A DNA stretch of 64,000 nt from Pectobacterium fontis (GTDB lineage: Bacteria; Pseudomonadota; Gammaproteobacteria; Enterobacterales; Enterobacteriaceae). Every line of letters begins with the position of its first letter. Positions within the stretch are counted from its first letter, which is position 1. Made by a program: the position numbers and the translations under genes. Under the pieces are notes generated by a model. The model was given only the letters and a program-made list of their open reading frames with translations, was not told where the DNA came from and did not search any database. This document shows positions 8,647 through 18,348 of this stretch, piece by piece. The stretch is from positions 62,001-126,000 of the forward strand of contig NZ_JSXC01000002.1 in NCBI RefSeq assembly GCF_000803215.1, written 5' to 3'.

Positions 8647-9921
8647 CTAATGTCCTACGGTTTGTTTACGGAAAAGTTCACGGAAGACCGGATAGATATC
8701 ATCCTGATCGCGAATATGCTGCATGGCAAAATTATCGAATGTGTCGCGCAGGTTTTCATATTCACGCCACAGTGTCTGGTGTGAACGCCGGGTGATTTCA
8801 ATGTAGCTATAGTAGCGCACCATCGGCAGAAGTTGGTTGGCCAAAATCTGATGGCACAGCGGCGAATCATCCGCCCAGTTATCGCCATCGGAGGCCTGCG
8901 CCGCGTAAATATTCCACTGCGAGGGATCGTAACGCTCCCGCATCACGTCCTCCATCAACTTTAACGCACTGGAAACAATTGTGCCGCCGGTTTCCTGAGA
9001 GTAGAAGAACTCTTGTTCATCGACCTCTTTTGCCTGTGTGTGGTGGCGAATGTAGACAACGTCCACGTTTTTATAATTTCTGCTGAGAAACAGATACAGC
9101 AGAATATAAAAGCGTTTCGCCATGTCTTTTGTCGCCTGATCCATCGAGCCGGACACGTCCATGAGACAGAACATCACGGCCTGGCTCGACGGCTCAGCCC
9201 GACGCTCGTAGTTTTTGTAGCGCAGGTCAAACGTATCGATAAACGGCACGCGGGCAATTTTCTGGCGCAGTTCCGCAATCTCCTGCTTCAGCCGTTCCTC
9301 TTCCAGCAATTGTGCCGGTTCGGTATGCGCCAGTTGTTCCAGTGACTCTTCCAGTTCGTGCAGCGTGCGCCGTTTGCCCGCCGTCATCGCCATACGGCGC
9401 GCCAGCGAGTTTTGTAACGACCGCACCACGCTGATATTGGCAGGAACACCGTTAGCGGTGTACCCGGCGCGGTGCGTTTTGTACTCGGTCATCTGCCGAT
9501 GCTGGGTCTTCTTCAGATTCGGCAGGGCGAGATCTTCAAACAGCAGGTCCAGATATTCATCTTTGGAGATCTGAAAGACAAATTCATCCTCGCCTTCACC
9601 GTCTTTACTGGCCTCCCCCTGACCGGAGCCACCGCCGCCACCTCCTTGTGGCCGCTCGATTTTGTCGTTTTGTACAAAGTGATCGTTGCCTGGATGGACG
9701 CGGTGGCGGCGCCCACCACGCCCCTGATGGAACATCGGTTCGTTGATGTCAGCATTGGGGATCGATACCGACTCCCCGCTTTCGATGTCGGTCACCGAAC
9801 GCTTATTAATGGCCTCGGAAATCGACTGTTTTATTTGCGACTTATAGCGACGCAAAAAGCGCTGGCGGTTAACCGTGCTTTTGTTTTTGCCGTTCAGTCG
9901 CCGGTCAATAAAATAGGCCAT
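8647..9921 (-). CDS. yeaH: YeaH, UPF0229 VWA-like protein
   Basis: A 424-residue protein matching E. coli YeaH, partner of the YeaG kinase in a starvation-induced operon. The N-terminal half is basic and polar with a Gly-rich linker ([20 protein letters not shown], near 90-110). The C-terminal half is a von Willebrand factor A-like domain with the MIDAS motif DVSGSMDQ near 255. The frame is open to 9948, but the start at 9921 ([15 protein letters not shown]) aligns with the E. coli N-terminus. It follows yeaG by 36 bases and is almost certainly co-transcribed. Confidence 0.93.
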   Translation of the reverse strand: MAYFIDRRLNGKNKSTVNRQRFLRRYKSQIKQSISEAINKRSVTDIESGESVSIPNADINEPMFHQGRGGRRHRVHPGNDHFVQNDKIERPQGGGGGGSGQGEASKDGEGEDEFVFQISKDEYLDLLFEDLALPNLKKTQHRQMTEYKTHRAGYTANGVPANISVVRSLQNSLARRMAMTAGKRRTLHELEESLEQLAHTEPAQLLEEERLKQEIAELRQKIARVPFIDTFDLRYKNYERRAEPSSQAVMFCLMDVSGSMDQATKDMAKRFYILLYLFLSRNYKNVDVVYIRHHTQAKEVDEQEFFYSQETGGTIVSSALKLMEDVMRERYDPSQWNIYAAQASDGDNWADDSPLCHQILANQLLPMVRYYSYIEITRRSHQTLWREYENLRDTFDNFAMQHIRDQDDIYPVFRELFRKQTVGH

Positions 9922-9957
9922 GTTTCCCCCAAACGCTGTTGCCAGCATCGTGCATCA

Positions 9958-11892
9958 TTATGATGATTTCCTCACCCGCAGATACCATTCGCACAGCAAA
10001 CGTACCTGTTTCCGGGTATAGCCTTTCTCCATCATGCGATCGACGAAGTCATCATGTTTTTTCTGTTCATCCGTTGAGGTTTTGGTATTAAACGAGATCA
10101 CAGGCAGCAGTTCTTCCGTATTGGAGAACATCTTCTTCTCAATAACCGTGCGCAGTTTCTCATAACTGGTCCAGTTTGGATTCCGGCCGCTATTGTTGGC
10201 ACGAGCGCGCAGGACAAAGTTGACGATCTCGTTACGGAAGTCTTTCGGGTTACTGATCCCCGCAGGCTTCTCGATCTTTTCTAACTCGGCGTTTAACGAT
10301 TCACGGTCAAACAACTGGCCGGTATCCGGGTCACGGTACTCCTGATCCTGAATCCAGAAATCCGCATAGGTAACATAGCGGTCAAAAATATTCTGTCCGT
10401 ATTCGGAATAGGATTCGAGATAAGCGGTCTGGATCTCTTTACCGATAAACTCGGCGTATTTCGGTGTCAGATAGCCTTTCAGGTGTTCCAGATACTTCTC
10501 CGCTAACTCCTGTGGGAACTGCTCGCGTTCGATCTGCTGTTCCAGCACGTAGAACAGGTGTACCGGGTTAGCCGCAACTTCGCTGTGATCAAAGTTAAAC
10601 ACGCGCGACAGAATTTTGAACGCAAAGCGGGTCGATAGGCCGTTCATCCCTTCATCTACGCCCGCATAGTCGCGATACTCCTGATAGGACTTCGCCTTCG
10701 GATCGGTATCTTTCAGGCTTTCCCCGTCGTAAACCCGCATTTTGGAGTAGATGCTGGAGTTTTCCGGGTCTTTCAGGCGTGACAAAATGGAGAAGCGGGC
10801 CAATGTTTCCAGCGTGCCGGGCGCGCAAGGCGCATGCGTCAACTCACTGTGATTCAGCAACTTGTCGTAAATCTTGACCTCTTCGGATACGCGCAGGCAG
10901 TACGGCACCTTTACGATATACACGCGGTCGAGAAACGCTTCATTATTCTTGTTGTTACGGAACTGTACCCACTCGGATTCGTTGGAGTGCGCCAGAATAA
11001 TCCCGTTGAACGGCAGGGCGGCAATGCCCTCTGTCCCGTTATAGTTGCCTTCCTGTGTGGCGGTCAACAATGGGTGGAGCACCTTGATTGGCGCTTTGAA
11101 CATCTCGACGAATTCCATAATGCCCTGGTTGGCGCGGCACAAAGCACCGGAGTAACCGTAGGCATCAGGATCGTTCTGGGCAAAGTGTTCCAGCTTGCGG
11201 ATATCGACTTTACCGACCAGCGCTGAAATGTCCTGATTGTTCTCATCACCGGGTTCGGTTTTCGCGATCCCGACTTGCGCCAGAATTGACGGCCATACTT
11301 TGACGACTCTGAATTTGGAAATGTCGCCGCCGAACTCCTGAAGGCGTTTAGCCGCCCACGGCGACATAATGGTGCCGAGATAGCGCCGTGGAATGGCATA
11401 CTCTTTTTCGAGTATCGCGGCATCTTCCTGCGGATTGAACAGGCAAAGTGGGTGGTCATTCACCGGGCTGCGTTCACCATTAGCGCTGAGAATGTAAATC
11501 GGTACGCGCTGCATCAGCGCTTTCAGACGTTCGGCCAGAGAGGATTTCCCGCCGCCGACCGGCCCCAGCAGATACAGAATCTGTTTCTTCTCTTCCAACC
11601 CCTGCGCCGCGTGTTTCAGGTAAGAGACAATTTGTTCGATGGCCTCTTCCATACCGTAAAATTCTTCAAAAGCAGGGTAGCGAGCAATTACCCGGTTCGA
11701 AAAGAGGCGTGACATTCGTGATTCTTGGGCGGTATCCACCATTACAGGCTCACCGATAGCCGTTAACAATCGTTCAGCCGCGTTCGCATAAGCGTTGCGA
11801 TCCTGCTGACAGATAGTAAGGAATTCCTGCAGAGTGAATTCTTCATCCTTGGCAGCGTCGTAGCGCTGGCGGTAGTGATCAAATATGTTCAT
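9958..11892 (-). CDS. yeaG: YeaG, PrkA family serine kinase
   Basis: A 644-residue PrkA protein: an N-terminal AAA-type domain followed by a kinase-like C-terminal domain. In E. coli it supports survival under nitrogen starvation and is switched on by NtrC/RpoN (known for the family). The P-loop GPVGGGKSS is at 110-118 and the SxxAxR-type region AHSNESEW is in the middle. It is the first gene of yeaG-yeaH. A sequence with a full sigma-54 consensus lies about 100 bases upstream, consistent with that regulation. Confidence 0.95.
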   Translation of the reverse strand: MNIFDHYRQRYDAAKDEEFTLQEFLTICQQDRNAYANAAERLLTAIGEPVMVDTAQESRMSRLFSNRVIARYPAFEEFYGMEEAIEQIVSYLKHAAQGLEEKKQILYLLGPVGGGKSSLAERLKALMQRVPIYILSANGERSPVNDHPLCLFNPQEDAAILEKEYAIPRRYLGTIMSPWAAKRLQEFGGDISKFRVVKVWPSILAQVGIAKTEPGDENNQDISALVGKVDIRKLEHFAQNDPDAYGYSGALCRANQGIMEFVEMFKAPIKVLHPLLTATQEGNYNGTEGIAALPFNGIILAHSNESEWVQFRNNKNNEAFLDRVYIVKVPYCLRVSEEVKIYDKLLNHSELTHAPCAPGTLETLARFSILSRLKDPENSSIYSKMRVYDGESLKDTDPKAKSYQEYRDYAGVDEGMNGLSTRFAFKILSRVFNFDHSEVAANPVHLFYVLEQQIEREQFPQELAEKYLEHLKGYLTPKYAEFIGKEIQTAYLESYSEYGQNIFDRYVTYADFWIQDQEYRDPDTGQLFDRESLNAELEKIEKPAGISNPKDFRNEIVNFVLRARANNSGRNPNWTSYEKLRTVIEKKMFSNTEELLPVISFNTKTSTDEQKKHDDFVDRMMEKGYTRKQVRLLCEWYLRVRKSS

Positions 11893-12346
11893 AGCGATGC
11901 CCGTCCTTCGTCGATTAGCACAGATTAAGAGAGCGCGTGAAATATATGCCTATTAATGTATTGCCCCCGAAAGGATAAACCTTCTTAGTCCAGCAACCCT
12001 TATGCCAACTTGCGGCGTTAGAGCGTCGTGATTTTATTCATGCCTGCTGGTCAGGAAGTCGTCACCTTCTGTATTAAAGCGTAGTTTGCATCCGTAAAAT
12101 TTCCTCTAGTCCACGGACATATTTTTAAGATATTTCAAGGACTCACTTTCAGGAAAATCTGTGTAACATTACAGAGAATAGGCGCTCAGCCTTCAGGAGA
12201 CAGCCTATTACCGACGTTAGCGCACGTAAAACCTATCGAATAGTTAGGTTATTCGTTAGTGTTATTTTTATATAACCGGAATGCGAACGTGTGTAATTGG
12301 CCTATCATGTTTCATGATATTTATCTGTAATAGGAAATAGAAAACT
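11893..12346. other. yeaG-mipA divergent intergenic region
   Basis: There are 454 bases without a gene. They contain the sigma-54-type promoter for yeaG (separate entry), a 7-bp inverted repeat AATAGGC/GCCTATT at 12177-12209, and the mipA leader with GGAAATAG before its GTG. No further open frame with a ribosome site was seen. Confidence 0.5.
11992..12007 (-). promoter_or_regulatory. Sigma-54 (RpoN) promoter for yeaGH
   Basis: On the minus strand the 16 bases read TGGCATAAGGGTTGCT, which fits the RpoN consensus TGGCAYRNNNNTTGCW at every fixed position, including the -24 GG and -12 GC. It points toward yeaG, whose ATG is 100 bases downstream, a normal leader length. E. coli yeaG is reported to depend on RpoN and NtrC, so the location makes sense. 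No convincing NtrC enhancer was found by eye. Confidence 0.75.
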
Positions 12347-13096
12347 GTGAAAAAACCTCAACTATGTATGCTGGCCGCACTGGTTTCTGGTGCTGTGCTC
12401 CTGCCTTCAGCCTATGCCGCAGAGGTTTCTCTGGGCCTTGGCGCCGCGGGTTCAACGTCTGTGTACCGTGGTGTTGACAATGACGTTTATCCGCTTCCTG
12501 TACTGAATTATGAAAGTGAAAATTTTTATTTTCGCGGGCTGGGTGGGGGATACTACCTGTGGAATGACGGCGCAAATCGTTTCTCTTTAACGGCATACTA
12601 CCTGCCTTTAGGGTTTAAACCGGGAGATAGCGACGATCTGCGAATGAAGCAGTTAGACAAACGCCGCGGTACGCTGATGGCGGGAGCGGCTTATCGTCAT
12701 ACCGCCGATTGGGGTGAAATTCGTACCGTGCTGGCAGGCGATACACTGGATTACAGCAACGGCCTCGTGTGGGATACCGCCTATCTTTATCGTTTCTCAA
12801 TGGGCGATCTAAGCCTCACACCGGGTATCGGTGCTTCCTGGTTCAGTGAACACATGAACCGGTATTACTACGGTGTGAGTGCGCAAGAATCTGCGCGTTC
12901 TGGATTTAACCAGTACAGCCCTGGTGATGGCTGGGCACCGTATCTTGAACTGAGTGCGGGTTATAACATTAACGAGAACTGGAGCGCGTGGGCAGTTGGC
13001 CGTTACACGCGCTTGTCTGACGAAATGAAAGACAGCCCGATTGTTGATAGTAATCACAGCCTCTTAATGAGTGCGGGCGTCAGCTACCGTTTCTGA
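12347..13096 (+). CDS. mipA: MipA/OmpV family outer-membrane scaffold protein
   Basis: A 249-residue outer-membrane beta-barrel protein. E. coli MipA links the murein hydrolase MltA to the synthase PBP1B. A signal peptide is clear: basic start KKPQL, hydrophobic core, cleavage after SAYA with mature AEVSLGLG. Strongly conserved blocks are FYFRGLGGGYYLWNDG and YYYGVSAQESARSG, and it ends in the aromatic SYRF typical of outer-membrane proteins. It starts with GTG after GGAAATAG. Position next to yeaG is as in E. coli; yeaE is missing between mipA and yeaD. Confidence 0.92.
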   Translation: MKKPQLCMLAALVSGAVLLPSAYAAEVSLGLGAAGSTSVYRGVDNDVYPLPVLNYESENFYFRGLGGGYYLWNDGANRFSLTAYYLPLGFKPGDSDDLRMKQLDKRRGTLMAGAAYRHTADWGEIRTVLAGDTLDYSNGLVWDTAYLYRFSMGDLSLTPGIGASWFSEHMNRYYYGVSAQESARSGFNQYSPGDGWAPYLELSAGYNINENWSAWAVGRYTRLSDEMKDSPIVDSNHSLLMSAGVSYRF

Positions 13097-13131
13097 TGCT
13101 TTTCGTGAGCATGGTGCATCTGCTGTACAAT

Positions 13132-13153
13132 AATGGGGTGATATCACCCCATT
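13132..13153 (+). terminator. Palindrome downstream of mipA
   Basis: A perfect 22-base palindrome, AATGGGGTGAT/ATCACCCCATT, lies 36 bases after the mipA stop. It is followed by TTGCACATTT, so the T tract is weak. It probably terminates mipA. Confidence 0.55.
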
Positions 13154-13221
13154 TGCACATTTATGGTGCGCCACATGCCATGTTGCGTTGACGGGGATAA
13201 CAAGGAGGCTTATCGCCGTGA

Positions 13222-14091
13222 TTATTTCTTGATGCGGATAACCGTCGTTAGACGAGCCGGAGCCTTGGCGGAGGCGACAAACGGTTGGTTAATTCGCGCG
13301 GTTTCTACACATACGAACGTTTTATAGCCCTCATCGGTCATATCGCTAATCGTACGAGAGAGTTCTGCGCCTGGGTTCCATGACACCACATCACTATGGT
13401 GAGTATGGTGTACTTCAATCACGCGCTTCAGCACGGGATCGTGTACCACACTGGTGTCCTGCGGCTGGGTATAAATGCGGTCTGTACGGTCAGTAAAGAC
13501 CAGATCGCCTTGCTGGGTAGCCCGTTTACCCTGATCCACTTTATCAATGAAGGATTCACCCAAACCAGCAATGCGAATATCACTGATATTGCCGATGTTA
13601 AAATAGGTATGCAGCGCGCTGGTAATGCTGTAATCGCCATGCGCTTCCAATTCAATACCACATTCTTTGCCCAGCTTGAAACGCGCGATGAGCGTGAATT
13701 CATGCGGCCAACTTTTACGCGTTGCCTCGGTGTCCCGCAGCGTGAAGGTGAGCTGTACACCGTGCTTATCTTCGCTGTGGGCGGTAAATTCCCACGGCAG
13801 CAGACGGGCAAAACCGTGGTTAGGATCGGCGAAAGGGCCAAACCAAGGGAAACAAATCGGTACACCGCCGCGAATAGCAACATGCTGAGTGAAAGGCGTA
13901 TTGTCGCTCAGCCAGAGCACTGGCTCGTCGTTTGTCGGTTGCCAACTGAGCAAGTGCGCCCCTTGTAATGCCACTGCCGCGCGAACTTCAGGATGATCAA
14001 CGACGATGATAGGAAGTTGGTCCAACTGACGCTGGCTGAGGGTTGCGCTAATTTGTTGAGTGACGGGGAGTGAGAAAATTGTGTTATGCAT
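13222..14091 (-). CDS. yeaD: D-hexose-6-phosphate mutarotase YeaD
   Basis: Aldose-1-epimerase-fold enzyme that interconverts alpha and beta anomers of hexose 6-phosphates such as glucose 6-phosphate. The 289 residues match E. coli YeaD. Conserved blocks are ALQGAHLLSWQP (about 40-51), RGGVPICFPWFGPF (about 73-86), the catalytic-histidine region LHTYFNIG and DEGYKTFVCVE near the C-terminus. The frame is open to 14139, but ATG 14091 (MHNTIFSLPV) follows an AAAGG ribosome site and aligns with E. coli. It is downstream of gapA on the same strand but separated by a strong terminator. Confidence 0.92.
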   Translation of the reverse strand: MHNTIFSLPVTQQISATLSQRQLDQLPIIVVDHPEVRAAVALQGAHLLSWQPTNDEPVLWLSDNTPFTQHVAIRGGVPICFPWFGPFADPNHGFARLLPWEFTAHSEDKHGVQLTFTLRDTEATRKSWPHEFTLIARFKLGKECGIELEAHGDYSITSALHTYFNIGNISDIRIAGLGESFIDKVDQGKRATQQGDLVFTDRTDRIYTQPQDTSVVHDPVLKRVIEVHHTHHSDVVSWNPGAELSRTISDMTDEGYKTFVCVETARINQPFVASAKAPARLTTVIRIKK

Positions 14092-14147
14092 GATAGTACC
14101 TTTTTTTGATTGTTTTTCGTTGTAAAAAGAAATCTGCAATTAACAAT

Positions 14148-14178
14148 AAAAAAGGGCGACATTACGTCGCCCTTTTTT
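14148..14178 (-). terminator. Rho-independent terminator of gapA
   Basis: AAAAAAGGGCGAC/GTCGCCCTTTTTT with a 5-base loop lies 20 bases after the gapA stop; on the minus strand the stem ends in T6. The A/T symmetry makes it bidirectional in principle. Confidence 0.92.
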
Positions 14179-14198
14179 CACCGAATCATCGCTGACGC

Positions 14199-15537
<1,339 letters not shown>

Positions 15538-15957
15538 ATGACTAACGACTCTGCTTCACGTACCCCATCCGACAATACTGAATTGACTGAGATGCAGCGC
15601 TATGTCACCCAGCAACGTGGTACGGAGCCTGCGTTTTCAGGCAAATTGCTGCATAACAAGCGTACTGGCGTTTATCACTGTCTGTGCTGCCAGTCCCCGC
15701 TGTTTTATTCCGACAGCAAATACGATTCCGGCTGTGGCTGGCCGAGCTTCGATCAGCCCGTGTCCTCAGAAGCTATTCGCTATCTGGAAGATGATTCACA
15801 CAATATGCGCCGTATCGAGATCCGCTGTGGGCAGTGTGATGCGCATCTGGGGCACGTTTTCCCTGATGGCCCGAAAACCACGGGCGAACGTTATTGTGTG
15901 AATTCCGCTTCGCTGAGCTTTATTGATGACGTTGATGGTGAGCGCGTTGACGGGTAA
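15538..15957 (+). CDS. msrB: Peptide-methionine (R)-S-oxide reductase MsrB
   Basis: Repairs the R-epimer of methionine sulfoxide in proteins, using thioredoxin. It is 139 residues. The structural zinc is held by two Cys pairs, C48/C51 (HCLCC) and C97/C100 (CGQC), and the catalytic cysteine is C120 in RYCVNSASL. The motif SGCGWPSF is intact. The order gapA-msrB-yeaC is as in E. coli. Confidence 0.95.
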   Translation: MTNDSASRTPSDNTELTEMQRYVTQQRGTEPAFSGKLLHNKRTGVYHCLCCQSPLFYSDSKYDSGCGWPSFDQPVSSEAIRYLEDDSHNMRRIEIRCGQCDAHLGHVFPDGPKTTGERYCVNSASLSFIDDVDGERVDG

Positions 15958-16080
15958 TCTGTTTGTAGCAAGGCGGGTATAGCGGCTGAGATAGCTTTAA
16001 ACGATTCAGCTACTATAGAACGCGGTATGACACGAATTCAGTAAGCATACATTTGACCTTTCTCGGAGCAGAAACCGGAT

Positions 16081-16353
16081 ATGGAACTCAATGATCTGAT
16101 CGACGCCATGACGCCAGAAATTTACCAACGGCTGGTTACGGCGGTAGAACTGGGTAAATGGCCAGACGGTGTCGCGTTAACGACCGAACAGAAAGAAAAT
16201 AGCCTGCAAATGGTGATGATGTGGCAAGCTCGCCATAACGAACAGGCTGAGCACATGACGATTGGCACCAATGGCGAAATTGTGATCAAGAGTAAGCAAG
16301 AACTGAAGCGCCAGTTTAGCGGGGCTGACGCAATTGTTACTCTAAAACCCTAA
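16081..16353 (+). CDS. yeaC: YeaC, DUF1315 family protein
   Basis: A 90-residue protein of unknown function that matches E. coli YeaC by position and sequence style (MELNDLIDAMTPEIYQRL, GKWPDGVALTTEQ). No signal peptide or membrane segment. It starts 123 bases after msrB and is followed by a terminator shared with pncA. Confidence 0.85.
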   Translation: MELNDLIDAMTPEIYQRLVTAVELGKWPDGVALTTEQKENSLQMVMMWQARHNEQAEHMTIGTNGEIVIKSKQELKRQFSGADAIVTLKP

Positions 16354-16377
16354 GTTACATTCAAATCCGCATCAACA

Positions 16378-16404
16378 GGCAGCCTCGTTGGCTGCCGTTA
16401 TTTT
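16378..16404. terminator. Terminator yeaC/pncA
   Basis: GGCAGCC/GGCTGCC with loop TCGTT followed by GTTATTTT lies between convergent yeaC and pncA. The T-rich tail favours the plus strand (yeaC). Confidence 0.8.
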
Positions 16405-16419
16405 CGGTTGTTGCTGGCG

Positions 16420-17067
16420 TCAGCGGGCAGAGGATAGCGTAGCAAGGAACTGCGTCAGATCCGTAAGTGTCGCTCCACGCTGTGCCATTTCCTGCAAGGC
16501 GAATTCGCTGTCGTTAGGTGCAAGATTCACGCCCCGGCAACCGTCCACCAGCACGTCGGTGTGATAACCCAGAGCAATGGCATCCAACACGCTGAACTTG
16601 ACGCAATAATCTGTCGCCAGTCCCAAAACGGACAAATGGGTGATGTGGTTGGCACGTAGCCACCCATCCAATTCGGTTTTCACCCGATGTCCGTTATCGA
16701 AAAATGCGCTATAGCTGTCAATATCCTGCTGCGTACCTTTCTGTACAACCCACTGAATGGCCGACTGATTCAGCGCTGGATGAAAATCAGCCCCAGCGGT
16801 TCCCTGCACGCAGTGAACCGGCCACCAGATCTGCGGCCATCCGTTTAATTCGCCGATTTCTCCGACCTTGGTGTTTGCATTAACGGCAAAACTACCGTGA
16901 TTCTCAGGGTGCCAATCCTGACTGGCGATCACCGTGACACCCGCATCCACGCAGGCTTTAATAGCACGGTTGGCCACCGCAATGACGTGGTTGCCTTCAT
17001 TAACGGCCAATGCGCCACCGGGACAAAAATCATTTTGTAAATCAACTAATAGCAATGCTTTTTTCAT
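16420..17067 (-). CDS. pncA: Nicotinamidase PncA
   Basis: Hydrolyses nicotinamide to nicotinate in the NAD salvage pathway. The 215 residues carry the catalytic triad D9 (VDLQNDF), K110 (VVQKGTQ) and C155 (ATDYCVKF), and the metal ligands D51/H53 in SQDWHPENH and H85. It starts 19 bases after the ansA stop on the same strand, so ansA-pncA is one transcription unit, as in E. coli. Confidence 0.95.
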   Translation of the reverse strand: MKKALLLVDLQNDFCPGGALAVNEGNHVIAVANRAIKACVDAGVTVIASQDWHPENHGSFAVNANTKVGEIGELNGWPQIWWPVHCVQGTAGADFHPALNQSAIQWVVQKGTQQDIDSYSAFFDNGHRVKTELDGWLRANHITHLSVLGLATDYCVKFSVLDAIALGYHTDVLVDGCRGVNLAPNDSEFALQEMAQRGATLTDLTQFLATLSSAR

Positions 17068-17086
17068 TATCTGCTCCGTGATTGAC

Positions 17087-18106
17087 TCAATCTTTATCGC
17101 TCAATTCCCCATGCAGGTTTTGCTGCATCAAATGGCGAATTTCATCGGCGCTGAGATCCAGCCGACTCAGTAAGTAATGCAGTTTGGTCAATGCGGCTTC
17201 AACGGTCATGTCAAAACCACTGATGACGCCTGCATGCGCCAGCGCATTACCTGTCGCATAGCCGCCCATATTCACACGCCCGGAAATACACTGCGTCAGG
17301 TTGATGACCACAATTCCGCGCGCAGAAGCCTCGCGTAACTCGTGCAGTAAGCCGGGGCTTTGCGGCGCGTTGCCAACGCCGTAGGAGCGTAAAATAAGCG
17401 CTTTCACGGGCTGACGGAGGAAATTGCTGATGACATCGGCAGAAATACCGGGATAAATCGTAATCACCCCAATAGGCTGCGGCGTAATGGGATGCACTTT
17501 CAGCGGTGGGCAGTTGCTGCATTCCACGGTAGGAGCCAGCCGACGAATATGGATTCCCGCTTCCAGCAGTGGTGGATAATTGGGGGAAGCAAAAGCATCA
17601 AAACCATCCGCATGGGCTTTGGTGGTGCGATTGCCGCGTAACAGCTTGTTATTGAAGAAGAGGGCGACTTCATTAATCGGGTGATTAGCGGCAACGTATA
17701 GCGCGTTCAGCAAGTTGGTCTGGCCGTCTGAACGCAATTCCGCGAGCGGAATTTGTGACCCTGTCACGATAACCGGCTTGGCAAGATTTTCCAGCATAAA
17801 CGAGAGCGCGGATGCAGTAAACGCCATTGTGTCTGTACCATGCAGAATCACGAAACCGTCATAATCATCGTAATGATCCCGGATATCGTTCGCGATAGAT
17901 TGCCAGTCTGCTGGCGTCATATCGGAGGAATCGATCAGCGGGTCGTATTCATGGATCGTGAACGAGGGCATCTCTTCGCGATGGAATTCGGGCATATTTG
18001 CCAATTGCTGTTGTAAATGACCGGATACCGGTACATAGCCATTGGCGGATCGCTGCATGCCAATAGTGCCGCCCGTGTAGGCGACATAGATGGATTTCTT
18101 TCGCAT
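17087..18106 (-). CDS. ansA: L-asparaginase I (cytosolic)
   Basis: Hydrolyses L-asparagine to aspartate and ammonia. The 339 residues lack a signal peptide, which fits the low-affinity cytosolic type I enzyme. The two catalytic threonine motifs are present: YTGGTIGM at the N-terminus (T14) and ILHGTDTMAFT near 90. It is the first gene of ansA-pncA. Confidence 0.94.
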   Translation of the reverse strand: MRKKSIYVAYTGGTIGMQRSANGYVPVSGHLQQQLANMPEFHREEMPSFTIHEYDPLIDSSDMTPADWQSIANDIRDHYDDYDGFVILHGTDTMAFTASALSFMLENLAKPVIVTGSQIPLAELRSDGQTNLLNALYVAANHPINEVALFFNNKLLRGNRTTKAHADGFDAFASPNYPPLLEAGIHIRRLAPTVECSNCPPLKVHPITPQPIGVITIYPGISADVISNFLRQPVKALILRSYGVGNAPQSPGLLHELREASARGIVVINLTQCISGRVNMGGYATGNALAHAGVISGFDMTVEAALTKLHYLLSRLDLSADEIRHLMQQNLHGELSDKD

Positions 18107-18190
18107 GGTGGTGTGAGTAAGGATAAAAAATTAATTATAGAGGGAAAAATAGCCCGATAATACAATCATAAGCAATGACTATTACCGGGC

Positions 18191-18330
18191 TATACACGTC
18201 ATACTTCAAGCTGCTTGTGCGTTGGCAATACTCGGCTCATTTCTGAGCCTCACCGTGAAGGGCCGCCGCTTTGGCGTTGTTCAAAACGCTAGCGTTTTGT
18301 CACGCAACTCGAATTATTTAGGGTACATAT
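18191..18330. repeat. Dispersed intergenic repeat, full-length copy
   Basis: From TATACACGTCATACTTCAAG to GAATTATTTAGGGTACATAT, about 140 bases between ansA and sppA. This family (ends CATACTTCAAGCTGC...GTGCGTTGG and CAACTCGAATTATTTAGGG) is, from memory, common between genes in Pectobacterium, Serratia and Yersinia. The centre includes a perfect 18-base palindrome CAAAACGCTAGCGTTTTG. Two partial copies occur elsewhere in the window (5906 and 31413). Confidence 0.65.
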
Positions 18331-18348
18331 GGGCGGCTACTGTAACCG

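Noticed and set aside
12060-12230. Possible NtrC enhancer upstream of the yeaG sigma-54 promoter
   Set aside because: No GCAC-N7-GGTGC-like palindrome was convincing by eye.
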